A stretch of 64,000 bases of DNA from an uncultured Pseudomonadota bacterium (GTDB lineage Bacteria > Pseudomonadota > Alphaproteobacteria > RF32 > CAG-239): the NCBI GenBank assembly GCA_902763535.1, contig CACWSG010000009.1, positions 1-64,000 of the forward strand, given 5' to 3'. Positions 38,385 through 47,704 of this stretch are shown piece after piece (positions within the stretch are counted from its first letter, which is position 1; each line of letters begins with the position of its first letter). Both the position numbers and the translations under genes were made by a program. A model generated the notes under the pieces. It saw nothing but the letters and a program-made list of their open reading frames with translations. It searched no databases and was not told where the DNA came from.

Positions 38385-40098
38385 TGTCTTTTCCTTTGCG
38401 ATAAAGATTGGTTAAAAATTGGTGTTCAATGCTCTTGTATCTTTTAGACAGCCAGTTTGATTTATATATAATCGCAATCATAACACCGACAAGCGCATAA
38501 GTTACGTAAAAATTCTTGGTCAGCAAATGGTTGATAACCACCATAATAAATATCACAATTACCAATAACCGCAATATGGTACACAAAGCCAGCGGCAAGC
38601 GGTTGGTTATTCGTTTGTTCCATAAGGTAAGGTAAATGCGGGCGAGGTCGCTGTTAACAGTAAGCAGTCCTTGTAAAAACGGCGACATCACACCAAGCGT
38701 CAGTATGGTTGCGATGATTTCAGCCAAATGCGGAGGCAAATATTTAACCAAAAAAGGCGTAGCAAAATAAAAAGATATATTAATTATTGCCACCAATATG
38801 ATTGAAGATATACCCAGTTTGATAAAATATTGTTTAAATAATTGCAGCCAAAGTTGCTCTTCTTCATTAGTATCTTTTTTTGAAGTGGTATGTGAGCTTA
38901 AATAAGTTTTCCAAGTAGAAGGCAACCTTTTATATACAAAATTGTAAAAAGGTGTTGCCGCTTTAATCATCATCGGTGTGGTAAAGGTGGTGATAACCGA
39001 TACCGCCACAATAATCGGATAAACATAATCGCTCAAAACACCGACCGCCATACCGGCAGAAGCAATAATAAAAGCAAATTCGCCAACCTGAGCTAATGAA
39101 AAACCGCCACGGATTGCTGTTTCCAAACGATTGCCCGAAAGCAAAAATCCGGTAGTCGAAAGCACTACCATTCCAAACATAACGATTATGGTTATAACTG
39201 AAATCGGCACTATGTATTCTACAAACATATTGGGGTCAACCAACATTCCCACCGATACGAAAAACACGGCACCAAACAAGTCTTTAATCGGTTTTATAAC
39301 TTCTTCAATTCGCTCAGATTCATCTGATTCAGAAAGAATAGAGCCCATAATAAAAGCCCCCAAAGCAGATGAGAAACCGACTGATGTGGCTAACAAAACC
39401 ATACCCAAACAAAGCGCCATCGAAGTCAAAAGTAACAATTCATTGTTGAGCAGTGATGCTATTTTTTTCAAGAATGTCGGCACCAAATAAACTCCGGTTA
39501 CAAACCACAAAATCAAGAAGAATGCCAATTTACCGGCACTTATCAGCATTTCAACTCCGCTGACATTTTTACCGATGGAAACAGCAGGAAGCAGCACCAA
39601 AAGCAAGATTCCGACCACATCTTCCACAACCAAAACTCCAAATACCAAATCGGTAAATTTTTCGCTCTTAAGGTTTAATTCCTCAAAAGCTTTAATAATT
39701 ATGGTGGTCGAAGACATCGAAATCATACCGCCCAAAAACAAACTTTCGGTTGTGGACCAACCCAAATGTAATCCGGCATTATATCCGATAATCAACATAA
39801 ATAAAATATTGGTCAAAGCCGTTATGATTGCCGACTTTCCGACATTGACAATTTTTTTGAAGCTGAATTCCAAACCCAAGCTGAACAGTAGAAATATTAC
39901 CCCGATGTCAGCCCAAATCTGAATATTTTCTTTATCAACCGCAGTCGGCGTCAAAATAATATGCGGACCGACAATCATACCGGCCAGTATATATCCCAAT
40001 ACTACCGGTTGTTTCAGTTTTTTAAAAACGATAGTTATTATTCCGGCACAAATCAAAATAAGAGCCAAATCCGAAATCAAAGCTGGCAAGCTGTGCAT
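38374..40098 (-). CDS. CPA2-family monovalent cation/proton antiporter
   Basis: A 574-residue inner membrane protein with about 12 or 13 helices in the Na+/H+ exchanger domain (VVLGYILAGMIVGPH, then LFLLFSLGLEFS and VGFSSALGAFIMGSIL). The C-terminal 170 residues contain further hydrophobic helices and no TrkA-N/RCK domain, unlike KefB and KefC. A role in K+ or Na+ exchange is likely; the ion is unknown. Overlap with the DJ-1 gene recalls the pairing of Kef-type exchangers with protective enzymes, but this is inference. Confidence 0.9.
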   Translation of the reverse strand: MHSLPALISDLALILICAGIITIVFKKLKQPVVLGYILAGMIVGPHIILTPTAVDKENIQIWADIGVIFLLFSLGLEFSFKKIVNVGKSAIITALTNILFMLIIGYNAGLHLGWSTTESLFLGGMISMSSTTIIIKAFEELNLKSEKFTDLVFGVLVVEDVVGILLLVLLPAVSIGKNVSGVEMLISAGKLAFFLILWFVTGVYLVPTFLKKIASLLNNELLLLTSMALCLGMVLLATSVGFSSALGAFIMGSILSESDESERIEEVIKPIKDLFGAVFFVSVGMLVDPNMFVEYIVPISVITIIVMFGMVVLSTTGFLLSGNRLETAIRGGFSLAQVGEFAFIIASAGMAVGVLSDYVYPIIVAVSVITTFTTPMMIKAATPFYNFVYKRLPSTWKTYLSSHTTSKKDTNEEEQLWLQLFKQYFIKLGISSIILVAIINISFYFATPFLVKYLPPHLAEIIATILTLGVMSPFLQGLLTVNSDLARIYLTLWNKRITNRLPLALCTILRLLVIVIFIMVVINHLLTKNFYVTYALVGVMIAIIYKSNWLSKRYKSIEHQFLTNLYRKGKDNEQ

Positions 40099-40205
40099 AA
40101 CAAAACCTCTGAAATTTTATGGTTATAATAAATTTAGTTGCAGATTATTATATTTTGTAATATATAAACAAACATTTAATAAATAAAGGCGAAAGAACAA
40201 ATTTT

Positions 40206-42476
40206 ATGACTGCAAAAAAAGAACTTTTGGCTCCGGCCGGCGACATTGAAGCAGGTTATGCTGCCCTCTATTACGGCGCTGATGCCGTCTATCTCGGCCT
40301 AAAACAGTTTTCGGCACGGGCTACGGCCAATAATTTTGATGCTCAAGAGCTCAATGAATTTACCGGCTATGCGCACTCGCTGGGTAAAAAAGTTTTTGTT
40401 ACCATCAATACGGTTTTACAAGAAAATGAGTTGCCAGATTTAATCAAAAATTTAGATATATGCCGTGCAGCGCATATTGACGCAGTGATTGTGCAGGATT
40501 TGGGTGTAGTGAGAATTGTCAAACAATATTATCCCGAAATTGCTCTGCACGCCAGCACCCAAATGGCGGTGCACAACAAAGAAGGTGCGCTTGCTTTACA
40601 GAAATTAGGTTTTGAGCGCGTAGTTTTGGCTCGTGAATTGACATTAAAAGAAATTCAGGATATTGCCACAATCAAAGGTCTGGAACTGGAGTGTTTTATT
40701 CACGGTGCTTTGTGTTATTCATATAGCGGAATTTGCCAGTTTTCATCTTTTGATTGCGGCCGTAGTGCCAATCGCGGCAAATGCGCATATCCGTGCCGCG
40801 CCGAATTTATCAAAGACGGCAAGAAGAGCCACTGTTTTTCAATGAAAGATATGGCTTTAGAAGAGGACATATTAAAATTACCGGTTTATTCCTTGAAAAT
40901 TGAAGGACGCAAAAAGACCGCACTTTATGTGGCAGCGGTGGTTGATTATTATCGACGCATTTTGGATGGTGAAAAAAAATTGTCTGAACAAGCATCTCGC
41001 ATCAAACAAATTTTTGCTCGTCCTTGGTGTAAGTTTCATTTTAACGGCAAAGATAAAGCGGTGGTTGACAGAGAATTTGTCGGTCATCGCGGACTTGAAA
41101 TCGGTAAAATCGAAGAAATTGCAGGTCGCAAGATAATCCTTACTCCGTCACACCGAATTGCTCGTCATGACGGGGTGCAAATTGACATCAAGGGCGAAGA
41201 AAAACCTTTTGGATTCTCATTGCAAAATATGCAAATTGGCGGCAAAAATGTATTTGAGGCTAAGGTCGGCGAAAGGGTAGAAATACTATTGCCTAAAGCA
41301 AATTCTTTCCTGCAAAAAGGGCAAAAGGTTTATTTGTCGTCATCTTCCGAAGTAAAAGGGGCTTATGACTATACCAAACCTAAACCGAAAGAGTTTTGGC
41401 AAAAACCGAATATTGATGTTACGATTGAAATTAAGCGAGATAAAATCATCGCTCGTGCCAATGAGGCAGTAAGTGAGATAAAAGGCAGTTTTGATGTTGC
41501 GCAGGATAAGGCGAAGATGACAGATGCCCTGCAAAAAGCTTTTGCCAAAACCGGAGATGTTGATTTTTCTTTGGGTAAACTAAATATCACAGATTCGCAA
41601 GGTCTGTTTGTACCGATGTCAATTCTCAATGAGTTGCGCCGCAATTTATATGCTCAAGTAAAACCGATAAGAGATAGTATTGAGCTGAAACAGCCCGCCC
41701 CAAGACCACTTCCTTCAAAGTTCAAATGGATTATTCAGATTGACCAATCAAGCAAATGCTCACAAATTAATTTGGATTCTCTGGATGAAATAATCTATCT
41801 CATCAGTGAAAAAAGCACTCCAGAGGATATTGAATTGTTGCCTAAATCCAAAGTGCGTATTGCGCTTCCGGTAATTTGCCGCACACCATCAAAACTGCAA
41901 TCCTTGATAAATTGTTTGTTGGCTAAGGGCTATAAAAAATGGGAAATCAATAATTATTGGGGGCTCAATGTGCTGCCATCCGAAGGTGTTGATTTGAGTT
42001 TTGGCAATATGTTGTATATGTTCAACAGCCAAGCGGCGGCTTTTGCTCAAACTATCGGTGCAACGCGTATAACTTTAGGTGTCGAGGACACTTATGCCAA
42101 TATACAAGCTTTGGCGCAAAATTCGCCGTTACCGGTAGTCTTTACGGTTTATCAAAATGCTCCGTTGTTCACTTCGGCAGTTTGTGTTAGGGACAATTCA
42201 TGCGCCGAATGTGATAAAAAACTCAAATGGAGCAAGTTGGAAAAAAATGGTCAGCACTATTTGCTAAAAAGCGAGAACTGCCAGACGGAAGTTTATTCCG
42301 TACAAGCTTTCAGCGCAGCTGATGAATTGTCCGTTTTGGCAGTTGACTATGCCAAAGCTGATTTTTGCGGACTTGACTATACCCCGAGTGAAGTTGCCGC
42401 CATTTGGCAAAAACTATACCACAGAGAGAATCCTATCGGTACCAACAAAGCCAATCTGAAACAAACTACTTTTTAG
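40206..42476 (+). CDS. rlhA: U32 family protein, RlhA-like
   Basis: A 756-residue U32 family protein. The first half has ELLAPAGDIEAGYAALYYGADAV-like features and the U32 signature ECFIHGALCYSYSGICQFSS; the cysteine set includes NRGKCAYPCR. A DUF3656-like part follows (near 320-480). This architecture fits RlhA (YdcP), which hydroxylates C2501 of 23S rRNA; E. coli RlhA is shorter. The C-terminal 250 residues with a C-x-x-C pair near 660-665 extend the usual form. The ATG at 40206 is preceded by AAAGGCGAAAG. Confidence 0.8.
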   Translation: MTAKKELLAPAGDIEAGYAALYYGADAVYLGLKQFSARATANNFDAQELNEFTGYAHSLGKKVFVTINTVLQENELPDLIKNLDICRAAHIDAVIVQDLGVVRIVKQYYPEIALHASTQMAVHNKEGALALQKLGFERVVLARELTLKEIQDIATIKGLELECFIHGALCYSYSGICQFSSFDCGRSANRGKCAYPCRAEFIKDGKKSHCFSMKDMALEEDILKLPVYSLKIEGRKKTALYVAAVVDYYRRILDGEKKLSEQASRIKQIFARPWCKFHFNGKDKAVVDREFVGHRGLEIGKIEEIAGRKIILTPSHRIARHDGVQIDIKGEEKPFGFSLQNMQIGGKNVFEAKVGERVEILLPKANSFLQKGQKVYLSSSSEVKGAYDYTKPKPKEFWQKPNIDVTIEIKRDKIIARANEAVSEIKGSFDVAQDKAKMTDALQKAFAKTGDVDFSLGKLNITDSQGLFVPMSILNELRRNLYAQVKPIRDSIELKQPAPRPLPSKFKWIIQIDQSSKCSQINLDSLDEIIYLISEKSTPEDIELLPKSKVRIALPVICRTPSKLQSLINCLLAKGYKKWEINNYWGLNVLPSEGVDLSFGNMLYMFNSQAAAFAQTIGATRITLGVEDTYANIQALAQNSPLPVVFTVYQNAPLFTSAVCVRDNSCAECDKKLKWSKLEKNGQHYLLKSENCQTEVYSVQAFSAADELSVLAVDYAKADFCGLDYTPSEVAAIWQKLYHRENPIGTNKANLKQTTF

Positions 42477-43080
42477 GTGTCCGTTTTTTCGGTGTTTTCT
42501 TTTTAGTTTGTTTCTTTAGTGAAACAGTAGCTTTCTTAAGTGTCTTGCTGTTAGCCTGTTTTTTAGAGCTAACCTTAACGGGCTTGCTCTTTTCTTCAGC
42601 CTGTTCCTTTAAGTGGTCTTTGATAAGTTTGGTTATGCGCTTAGCTGATTTTTCATCCATTGCATAAAGCGGAATCGAAAACATACCAAACCGCGAAGAA
42701 TCCGTGATTTTTTGCATTAAAGACTTTTTATAATTGGGCAAAGATGTAGGGATAATTTTCAAAATAGAACGATTCACGCCCAAACATTCTACATCTTGTT
42801 CTTCCAACCGCTTTATTTGCGACCATCTTAAAGGATTGTTGTGGTCAATTTTAATTTGATTATCATCCAACACAGCCAACGGCATCGGAAAAATAAAAAC
42901 AATCAATGTACTGAACAATGATATGGCGCAAGCAATTAAGGCATATAAATAAATCGGAGCATAGTCAGGAAAAATACTCCAAGTGAACAAAGCTGCCAAA
43001 GCAAGCAATCCAAAGTTGAGCAACAGGTATAACCCTATTTTTCTGCGAGAATAGTAAAAAGTAACGGTCGATTTTGTCAT
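42466..43080 (-). CDS. Unknown membrane protein with basic tail
   Basis: A 204-residue protein with two membrane helices in the first 65 residues, a small soluble domain (about 75-150) that could be PH-like, and a C-terminal Lys/Ser/Thr-rich tail of about 50 residues resembling histone H1-type or nucleic acid-binding tails. I chose the ATG at 43080, with GGAGGGG six bases upstream. Its 3' end overlaps the convergent rlhA gene by 11 bases. Function unknown. Confidence 0.75.
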   Translation of the reverse strand: MTKSTVTFYYSRRKIGLYLLLNFGLLALAALFTWSIFPDYAPIYLYALIACAISLFSTLIVFIFPMPLAVLDDNQIKIDHNNPLRWSQIKRLEEQDVECLGVNRSILKIIPTSLPNYKKSLMQKITDSSRFGMFSIPLYAMDEKSAKRITKLIKDHLKEQAEEKSKPVKVSSKKQANSKTLKKATVSLKKQTKKKTPKKRTPKK

Positions 43081-43253
43081 AAGCCCCTCCATCAAAACTA
43101 ATGCCAAGTCTAACAATAGTTGGTTATAAAGACAAATTTATGAAACAAAATAATCTCAAATATATTAGTATCATATTACAAAACTTTTAATTAAAAATTA
43201 AATAGTTAAATTTATTATGAAAAAAATGATTACAGTTAACAATGGAGGTAAAA

Positions 43254-44747
43254 GTGGGATTATTTGGCAATTTTAGCGGTTTGAAAAAAGAAAATAAAGA
43301 GCCGCATTTAGAAGAGAAGGTGGCACCTAGTGTACCTGCAAATCAAACAGATAGCCATGATAAAACAGTGGATTTAGCAACTGCAATTGAAGCACCTAAA
43401 GCTGAAATCGCTACAATGTCTCCGCAAGTTGCTTCCCTTAAGGAGAATCCTCAACCATCATCGACAGAACATGTTCAATCGTCATCAGTTACCGAGCAAC
43501 AAACTCCACCGGAGCAGAAAGATGAAGTATCAATAACAACATCAGAAACACAATCTCATCCGACAGTACCCAATCCGCAACCGTCTGTGATGCCGCAGCC
43601 AGCCTTGAATAAACAAGCATCTGCCGTGCCTCCAACATCACCGTCGCCGCAGCCTGCAATGCATAATCCTCAACAACCGACTGCTCCGCAGGTACAGCCA
43701 ACACCGGTTTCTGCTGCTAAACCATCGGTTGAAAAGGTCGAAACTAAACAGCCCGACGCCAATGATGTTAAAATAGAATGTCTCACTTTGGGCAAGATAA
43801 ATTCGGTTACCTTTTCTGATGTGTATATTACTCCAGATAAAAAGACTTATATATGGGGTGGTAAAACTAATGCCGGTTTGGTAGAAGTGTCTTTTGAAGA
43901 TTTTGACGAGTTCCTGAAAGAAATCGAAAATGCTTATGAAGGTACAAGAAGTTATTTGTTGCAATATCAGGGACGCAACTATCGTGTTGAACGCACCATC
44001 GCCACAGGCGGTCCGCAGTTTTGCGCGCGCAAAATGCCGACTCATGTTCCCAACCTAAAAGATTTAGGTTTGCCGCAAGGAGTTTATAATCATTTGCTTT
44101 CTTTGGCCGGAGCCAGCGGCTTAATCTTGCTTGCCGGTGCCACCGGTTCAGGCAAAAGTACGACTATTGCTGCATTATTAAAAGAATATTTGAGCCAAAA
44201 AGGCGGTTATGCTTTTACTATTGAAGACCCTGTGGAACTGCCGCTTGATGGAGTTTATGTAACTCCCAACAAAGAATTGGGTTTATGTAAACAAACCGTA
44301 CCGCCTGAGGGCAAGTGGGAAGAAGGTATCAAATCAGCCTTGCGTTCCAAACCCCGTTATATTTATTTAGGTGAGATACGTTCTCCGGATATTGCTTCCG
44401 AAGCTTTACGAGCCGCTACATCCGGACACTTGGTGTTATCTTCAATTCACGCCAATAATGTCAACGAGGCGGTAAACTCATTAGTAAAGTATGCTGCTTC
44501 ATCAGGCATCAGCGAGAGCATGGCCTATGAGTTGGTTGCCGGTGGTCTTTTGGGCATCGTGCACCAAATTTTAACCGGTGCTCCCAAACGCGCTCAGGTT
44601 ACCACCATTTTTGCCAATCCCGATGTCAATGCTGCTTGTCAGGTCAGAGGTATGATAAGAAGCGGTAAATTGAATATGGCCACTCTGATGGAACAACAAC
44701 GCATTTTGCTGCAAAACAACAAGCCTCTGTTTAGCCAAATTTTATAG
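43254..44747 (+). CDS. PilT/GspE-type secretion ATPase with disordered N-terminus
   Basis: A 497-residue protein. Residues 1-165 are Pro/Gln/Ser/Ala-rich and probably disordered. The rest is a hexameric secretion ATPase: Walker A GATGSGKS (295-302), the Asp box TIEDPVELP, Walker B region IYLGEIRSPD and the His box GHLVLSSIHANN. It belongs with PilT, PilB and DotB-like ATPases. No pilus or secretion neighbours are seen, so the system it powers is unknown. I chose the GTG at 43254, because GGAGG lies inside the upstream ATG at 43242 and fits the GTG. Confidence 0.85.
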   Translation: MGLFGNFSGLKKENKEPHLEEKVAPSVPANQTDSHDKTVDLATAIEAPKAEIATMSPQVASLKENPQPSSTEHVQSSSVTEQQTPPEQKDEVSITTSETQSHPTVPNPQPSVMPQPALNKQASAVPPTSPSPQPAMHNPQQPTAPQVQPTPVSAAKPSVEKVETKQPDANDVKIECLTLGKINSVTFSDVYITPDKKTYIWGGKTNAGLVEVSFEDFDEFLKEIENAYEGTRSYLLQYQGRNYRVERTIATGGPQFCARKMPTHVPNLKDLGLPQGVYNHLLSLAGASGLILLAGATGSGKSTTIAALLKEYLSQKGGYAFTIEDPVELPLDGVYVTPNKELGLCKQTVPPEGKWEEGIKSALRSKPRYIYLGEIRSPDIASEALRAATSGHLVLSSIHANNVNEAVNSLVKYAASSGISESMAYELVAGGLLGIVHQILTGAPKRAQVTTIFANPDVNAACQVRGMIRSGKLNMATLMEQQRILLQNNKPLFSQIL

Positions 44748-44755
44748 GAGTTACT

Positions 44756-45739
44756 ATGAATAACATAAGACCAAATTTGTTGCAAAAGGGTGATGAGATT
44801 AGAATCGTTGCTCCTTCAACCGGTATAAAAATTATTGGTGCTGATTGTCGAGCAATTGCTAAAGAGCGATTTGAAGCAATGGGCTTAAAGGTCAGTTTCG
44901 GTAAAAATACCACCGACGATAATTTTGATGAATTTAGAACATCAAGTTATGAAAAACGCGCCGAGGATATTATGGATGCTTTTAAGGATAAAAATGTAAA
45001 GGCAATTTTTACCATAATCGGCGGTTTTAATTCTAATCAGGTTTTACCGTTTTTGGATTATGGAGTAATTAAAGCTAATCCGAAGATTGTGTGTGGGTTT
45101 TCGGATATTACCGCGTTGTTGAATGGTATCAGAGCAAAAACCGGACTGATTACTTTTTATGGTCCGCATTACAGCACAATCGGCATGAAAAAAGGTAATG
45201 AATATACACTTGATAATATGCAAAAGATGTTGTTTGGGGGTAAAGATGATTTTGCTCCGTCAGCTGAATGGAGTGATGATTTGTGGTTTATCGACCAAGA
45301 GAAACGCAATTTTATCAAAAATGAAGGTTGGTGGATTTTGCAAAACGGCAATGCCCGAGGAGTTTTAGAGGGAGGCAATTTAAGCACTTTAGTTTTGTTG
45401 GGCGGTACCGATTTTGCGGTTAAGTTTGAGCAACCGACAATATTAGCAGTGGAAAATTGCTTTATTTCCAGAGCAGATAAGGTAGAGTTTTTGCGCCAGT
45501 TGCAAGCTTTGGCACAAAGAGCTGATTTTGCTAATGTTAAAGCGCTTTTAATCGGGCGATTCCAAAAGGATTCTCAAGTTTCAAAAGCCGATTTGGAATA
45601 TATTGTACACTCGATTCCCCAACTGAAAGGATTGCCGATTATTGCCAATATGGACTTTGGTCATACTACCCCGATATCAACCCTTCCTTTGGGCGGAAAT
45701 TGTGCTATTGAAAATGGCAAAATCAGTTTGGAATGTTAG
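44756..45739 (+). CDS. S66 family peptidase (LD-carboxypeptidase/MccF-like)
   Basis: A 327-residue serine peptidase of family S66. The catalytic serine S116 is in CGFSDITALL; LEGGNLSTL (with a Glu) and DFGHTTP (with the His) supply the rest of the triad. Members recycle murein by cleaving the L,D bond of muropeptides (LdcA) or resist microcin C (MccF). The sequence is too divergent here to decide. It is preceded by GGAG and lies 8 bases after the ATPase gene. Confidence 0.85.
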   Translation: MNNIRPNLLQKGDEIRIVAPSTGIKIIGADCRAIAKERFEAMGLKVSFGKNTTDDNFDEFRTSSYEKRAEDIMDAFKDKNVKAIFTIIGGFNSNQVLPFLDYGVIKANPKIVCGFSDITALLNGIRAKTGLITFYGPHYSTIGMKKGNEYTLDNMQKMLFGGKDDFAPSAEWSDDLWFIDQEKRNFIKNEGWWILQNGNARGVLEGGNLSTLVLLGGTDFAVKFEQPTILAVENCFISRADKVEFLRQLQALAQRADFANVKALLIGRFQKDSQVSKADLEYIVHSIPQLKGLPIIANMDFGHTTPISTLPLGGNCAIENGKISLEC

Positions 45740-45742
45740 TTG

Positions 45743-46363
45743 ATGCCGGACTTTAGTTTTGAGGACAAACATTCAGGGCTTATTGTTGGAGTCGATGAAG
45801 CGGGCAGAGGACCATGGGCCGGACCGGTTATGGCCGGAGCAGTGGTGTTTTTGAGCCGCGATGTTGATAAATTTTTGCTTGATAACTTGGACGATTCCAA
45901 AAAGTTATCAGCTAAAAAACGCGAAGCTTTATATGAAATATTGCTTGAAGAAAGGGCTAAAGGACATATCTTGGCCGCAACCGGTGAAGCTTCAGCTCAA
46001 GAGATTGACGAAGTAAATATTTTGCAAGCAACATTTTTAGCCATGAGGCGTGCCGTCAAAAATTTGGGGCAAAAAGTAGATTTTGCTATTGTTGACGGTA
46101 ATCAAAAACCAAACTGTTTGGATTGTGATTGTCAAACAATTATCAAAGGGGATGCCAGATGTTATTCCATTGCTGCCGCTTCGATTATGGCCAAAGTAAC
46201 GCGTGACAGACTGATGTGCAAATTAGCTGAACAATATCCCTTTTACGGATTCGAAAAAAATGCCGGTTATGGCACTAAGGCGCATATAGAAGGATTGCAA
46301 CAGCATGGTATAATCAAAGGCGTACATCGATTGAGCTATAAACCCGTAAAAGCCTTTCTATAA
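45743..46363 (+). CDS. rnhB: Ribonuclease HII
   Basis: Removes ribonucleotides from DNA-RNA hybrids. The N-terminal GVDEAGRGPWAGPV holds catalytic D18 and E19; LDDSKKLSAKKRE and IVDGNQKP follow. Length is 206 residues. I use the ATG at 45743 rather than the adjacent TTG at 45740. It starts three bases after the S66 peptidase stop and overlaps the convergent GNAT gene by six bases. Confidence 0.95.
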   Translation: MPDFSFEDKHSGLIVGVDEAGRGPWAGPVMAGAVVFLSRDVDKFLLDNLDDSKKLSAKKREALYEILLEERAKGHILAATGEASAQEIDEVNILQATFLAMRRAVKNLGQKVDFAIVDGNQKPNCLDCDCQTIIKGDARCYSIAAASIMAKVTRDRLMCKLAEQYPFYGFEKNAGYGTKAHIEGLQQHGIIKGVHRLSYKPVKAFL

Positions 46364-46921
46364 TTCAAATTTCAATTTTGAAAAAACATTTGAATCTACA
46401 AATTGTTGCGATATATGGTCGATTCTATCTTGCCTCATAACCCCATCAAGGTGATAGCCGCAACGCATGGCAACATTAACCGAACGAGTATTGCGCGTAT
46501 CATTGCCGATAACAATGCGGTTTAAGCCCCTAGCAAATCCTTCAGTTTCCAAAGCATGAACTGCCTCTTGCATATAACCTGCCCCCACGGCTGTATCGGA
46601 AAGCCAATAACCGATTTCACCAGATTTTCTCTCTTCATTAATTTTCATCAAATCAATAGAGCCGATAAATTCATTAGTATCTTTTTTGCGAATAATATAG
46701 GGAAACCCGCTCTTATTTTTCCAATTGTCAGAACAATAAGTTACTAAAAAGCTAAATTCATCTTCCACCGTTTTTGTGGCATCAACCCAAGGCAACCAAA
46801 GCCGCAAGGTTTGTCTTGATAAATCAACTGCAGCAAACATTTCCTCCGCCAGTTTAAATGTAACCGGATAAGGGCGCTCCAAAATCAAACGGTTAGCTAT
46901 AATCTTTTCAGGCATTTCCAT
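46358..46921 (-). CDS. GNAT acetyltransferase, RimJ/RimL type
   Basis: A 187-residue N-acetyltransferase of the RimJ/RimL group. NRLILERPYPVTFKLAEEM at the start and EIGYWLSDTAVGAGYMQEAVHAL (acetyl-CoA loop) with NTRSVNVAMRCGYHLDG are typical. It could acetylate a ribosomal protein or another substrate. It has its own unit, convergent to rnhB. Confidence 0.88.
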   Translation of the reverse strand: MEMPEKIIANRLILERPYPVTFKLAEEMFAAVDLSRQTLRLWLPWVDATKTVEDEFSFLVTYCSDNWKNKSGFPYIIRKKDTNEFIGSIDLMKINEERKSGEIGYWLSDTAVGAGYMQEAVHALETEGFARGLNRIVIGNDTRNTRSVNVAMRCGYHLDGVMRQDRIDHISQQFVDSNVFSKLKFEL

Positions 46922-46980
46922 GATAAAATCATCCCTGTTAGTTAGAGTCGTTATTGTAAAGTAATTATGAATTCAGTCAA

Positions 46981-47012
46981 TAAAAAAACCGCTTTCAATT
47001 AAGAAAGCGGTT
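46981..47012 (-). terminator. carD terminator
   Basis: AACCGCTTTC (46987-46996) and GAAAGCGGTT (47003-47012) form a 10-bp stem, with seven T residues on the minus strand. It lies 19 bases after the carD stop. Confidence 0.9.
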
Positions 47013-47030
47013 GCAAAATTTTTTCTATAA

Positions 47031-47540
47031 CTATTGTTTGGACAATATGTCAACAATCTTCTGCGAAGCATCAGATGCAGAAATACCTTCCGTAATCGCA
47101 TATTCATTTGACAGTCTGTCAAGTGCTTGCTCATAAATCTGGCGTTCGGAATAGGACTGATCAGCCAGATTCTCATTACGGTGCAAATCACGAATAACTT
47201 CAGCGATTGCTACCGGATTACCGGAATTGATTTTGTTTTCATATTCTTGAGCGCGGCGCGACCACATAACTTTTTTAATTTTGGCTTTGCCTTTTAAGGT
47301 ATTCAAAGCATCATTCATGGTCTCGGTACTCGAAATTTTGCGCAAACCCGAACAGGCGGCTTTGGCCATCGGAATACGCAAAGTCATTTTATCTTTATCA
47401 AAATTAACTACTAACAACTCGAGTTCGCTTCCGGCAATGGTTTGTTTGGCAACATCTGCGACTTTGCCAACGCCATGCGCCGGATAAACGACATACTCAC
47501 CGGTTGCATAAGGATTATGTACTGTTACTTTTTTGTTCAT
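47031..47540 (-). CDS. carD: CarD family transcriptional regulator
   Basis: CarD/CdnL-type RNA polymerase-binding protein that stabilises open complexes at rRNA and other promoters. The RNAP-interacting domain starts at YVVYPAHGVGKV and the helical C-terminal domain runs from about residue 75 to 169. Length is 169 residues. I chose the ATG at 47540, with AAGGTGG upstream; a GTG three codons earlier would overlap that site. Monocistronic. Confidence 0.93.
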   Translation of the reverse strand: MNKKVTVHNPYATGEYVVYPAHGVGKVADVAKQTIAGSELELLVVNFDKDKMTLRIPMAKAACSGLRKISSTETMNDALNTLKGKAKIKKVMWSRRAQEYENKINSGNPVAIAEVIRDLHRNENLADQSYSERQIYEQALDRLSNEYAITEGISASDASQKIVDILSKQ

Positions 47541-47704
47541 GTTATCCACCTTATCTTGGTTATTTTTGCAAATGCAGAAACTAACATATCACATTTTTAG
47601 GTTTAAATCTAGTCAAAAAAATACATTTTGTCGATTTTTTTTAATTTTATTTTAAATATAGAGGTGTATTATAGTTACAAAATGTGTTTTAGGCAGAGTT
47701 TATT

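Noticed and set aside
43217..43276. 19-codon upstream reading frame overlapping the start of the secretion ATPase gene
   Set aside because: It has no ribosome site upstream and no known leader peptide pattern; its existence may be chance in AT-rich sequence.
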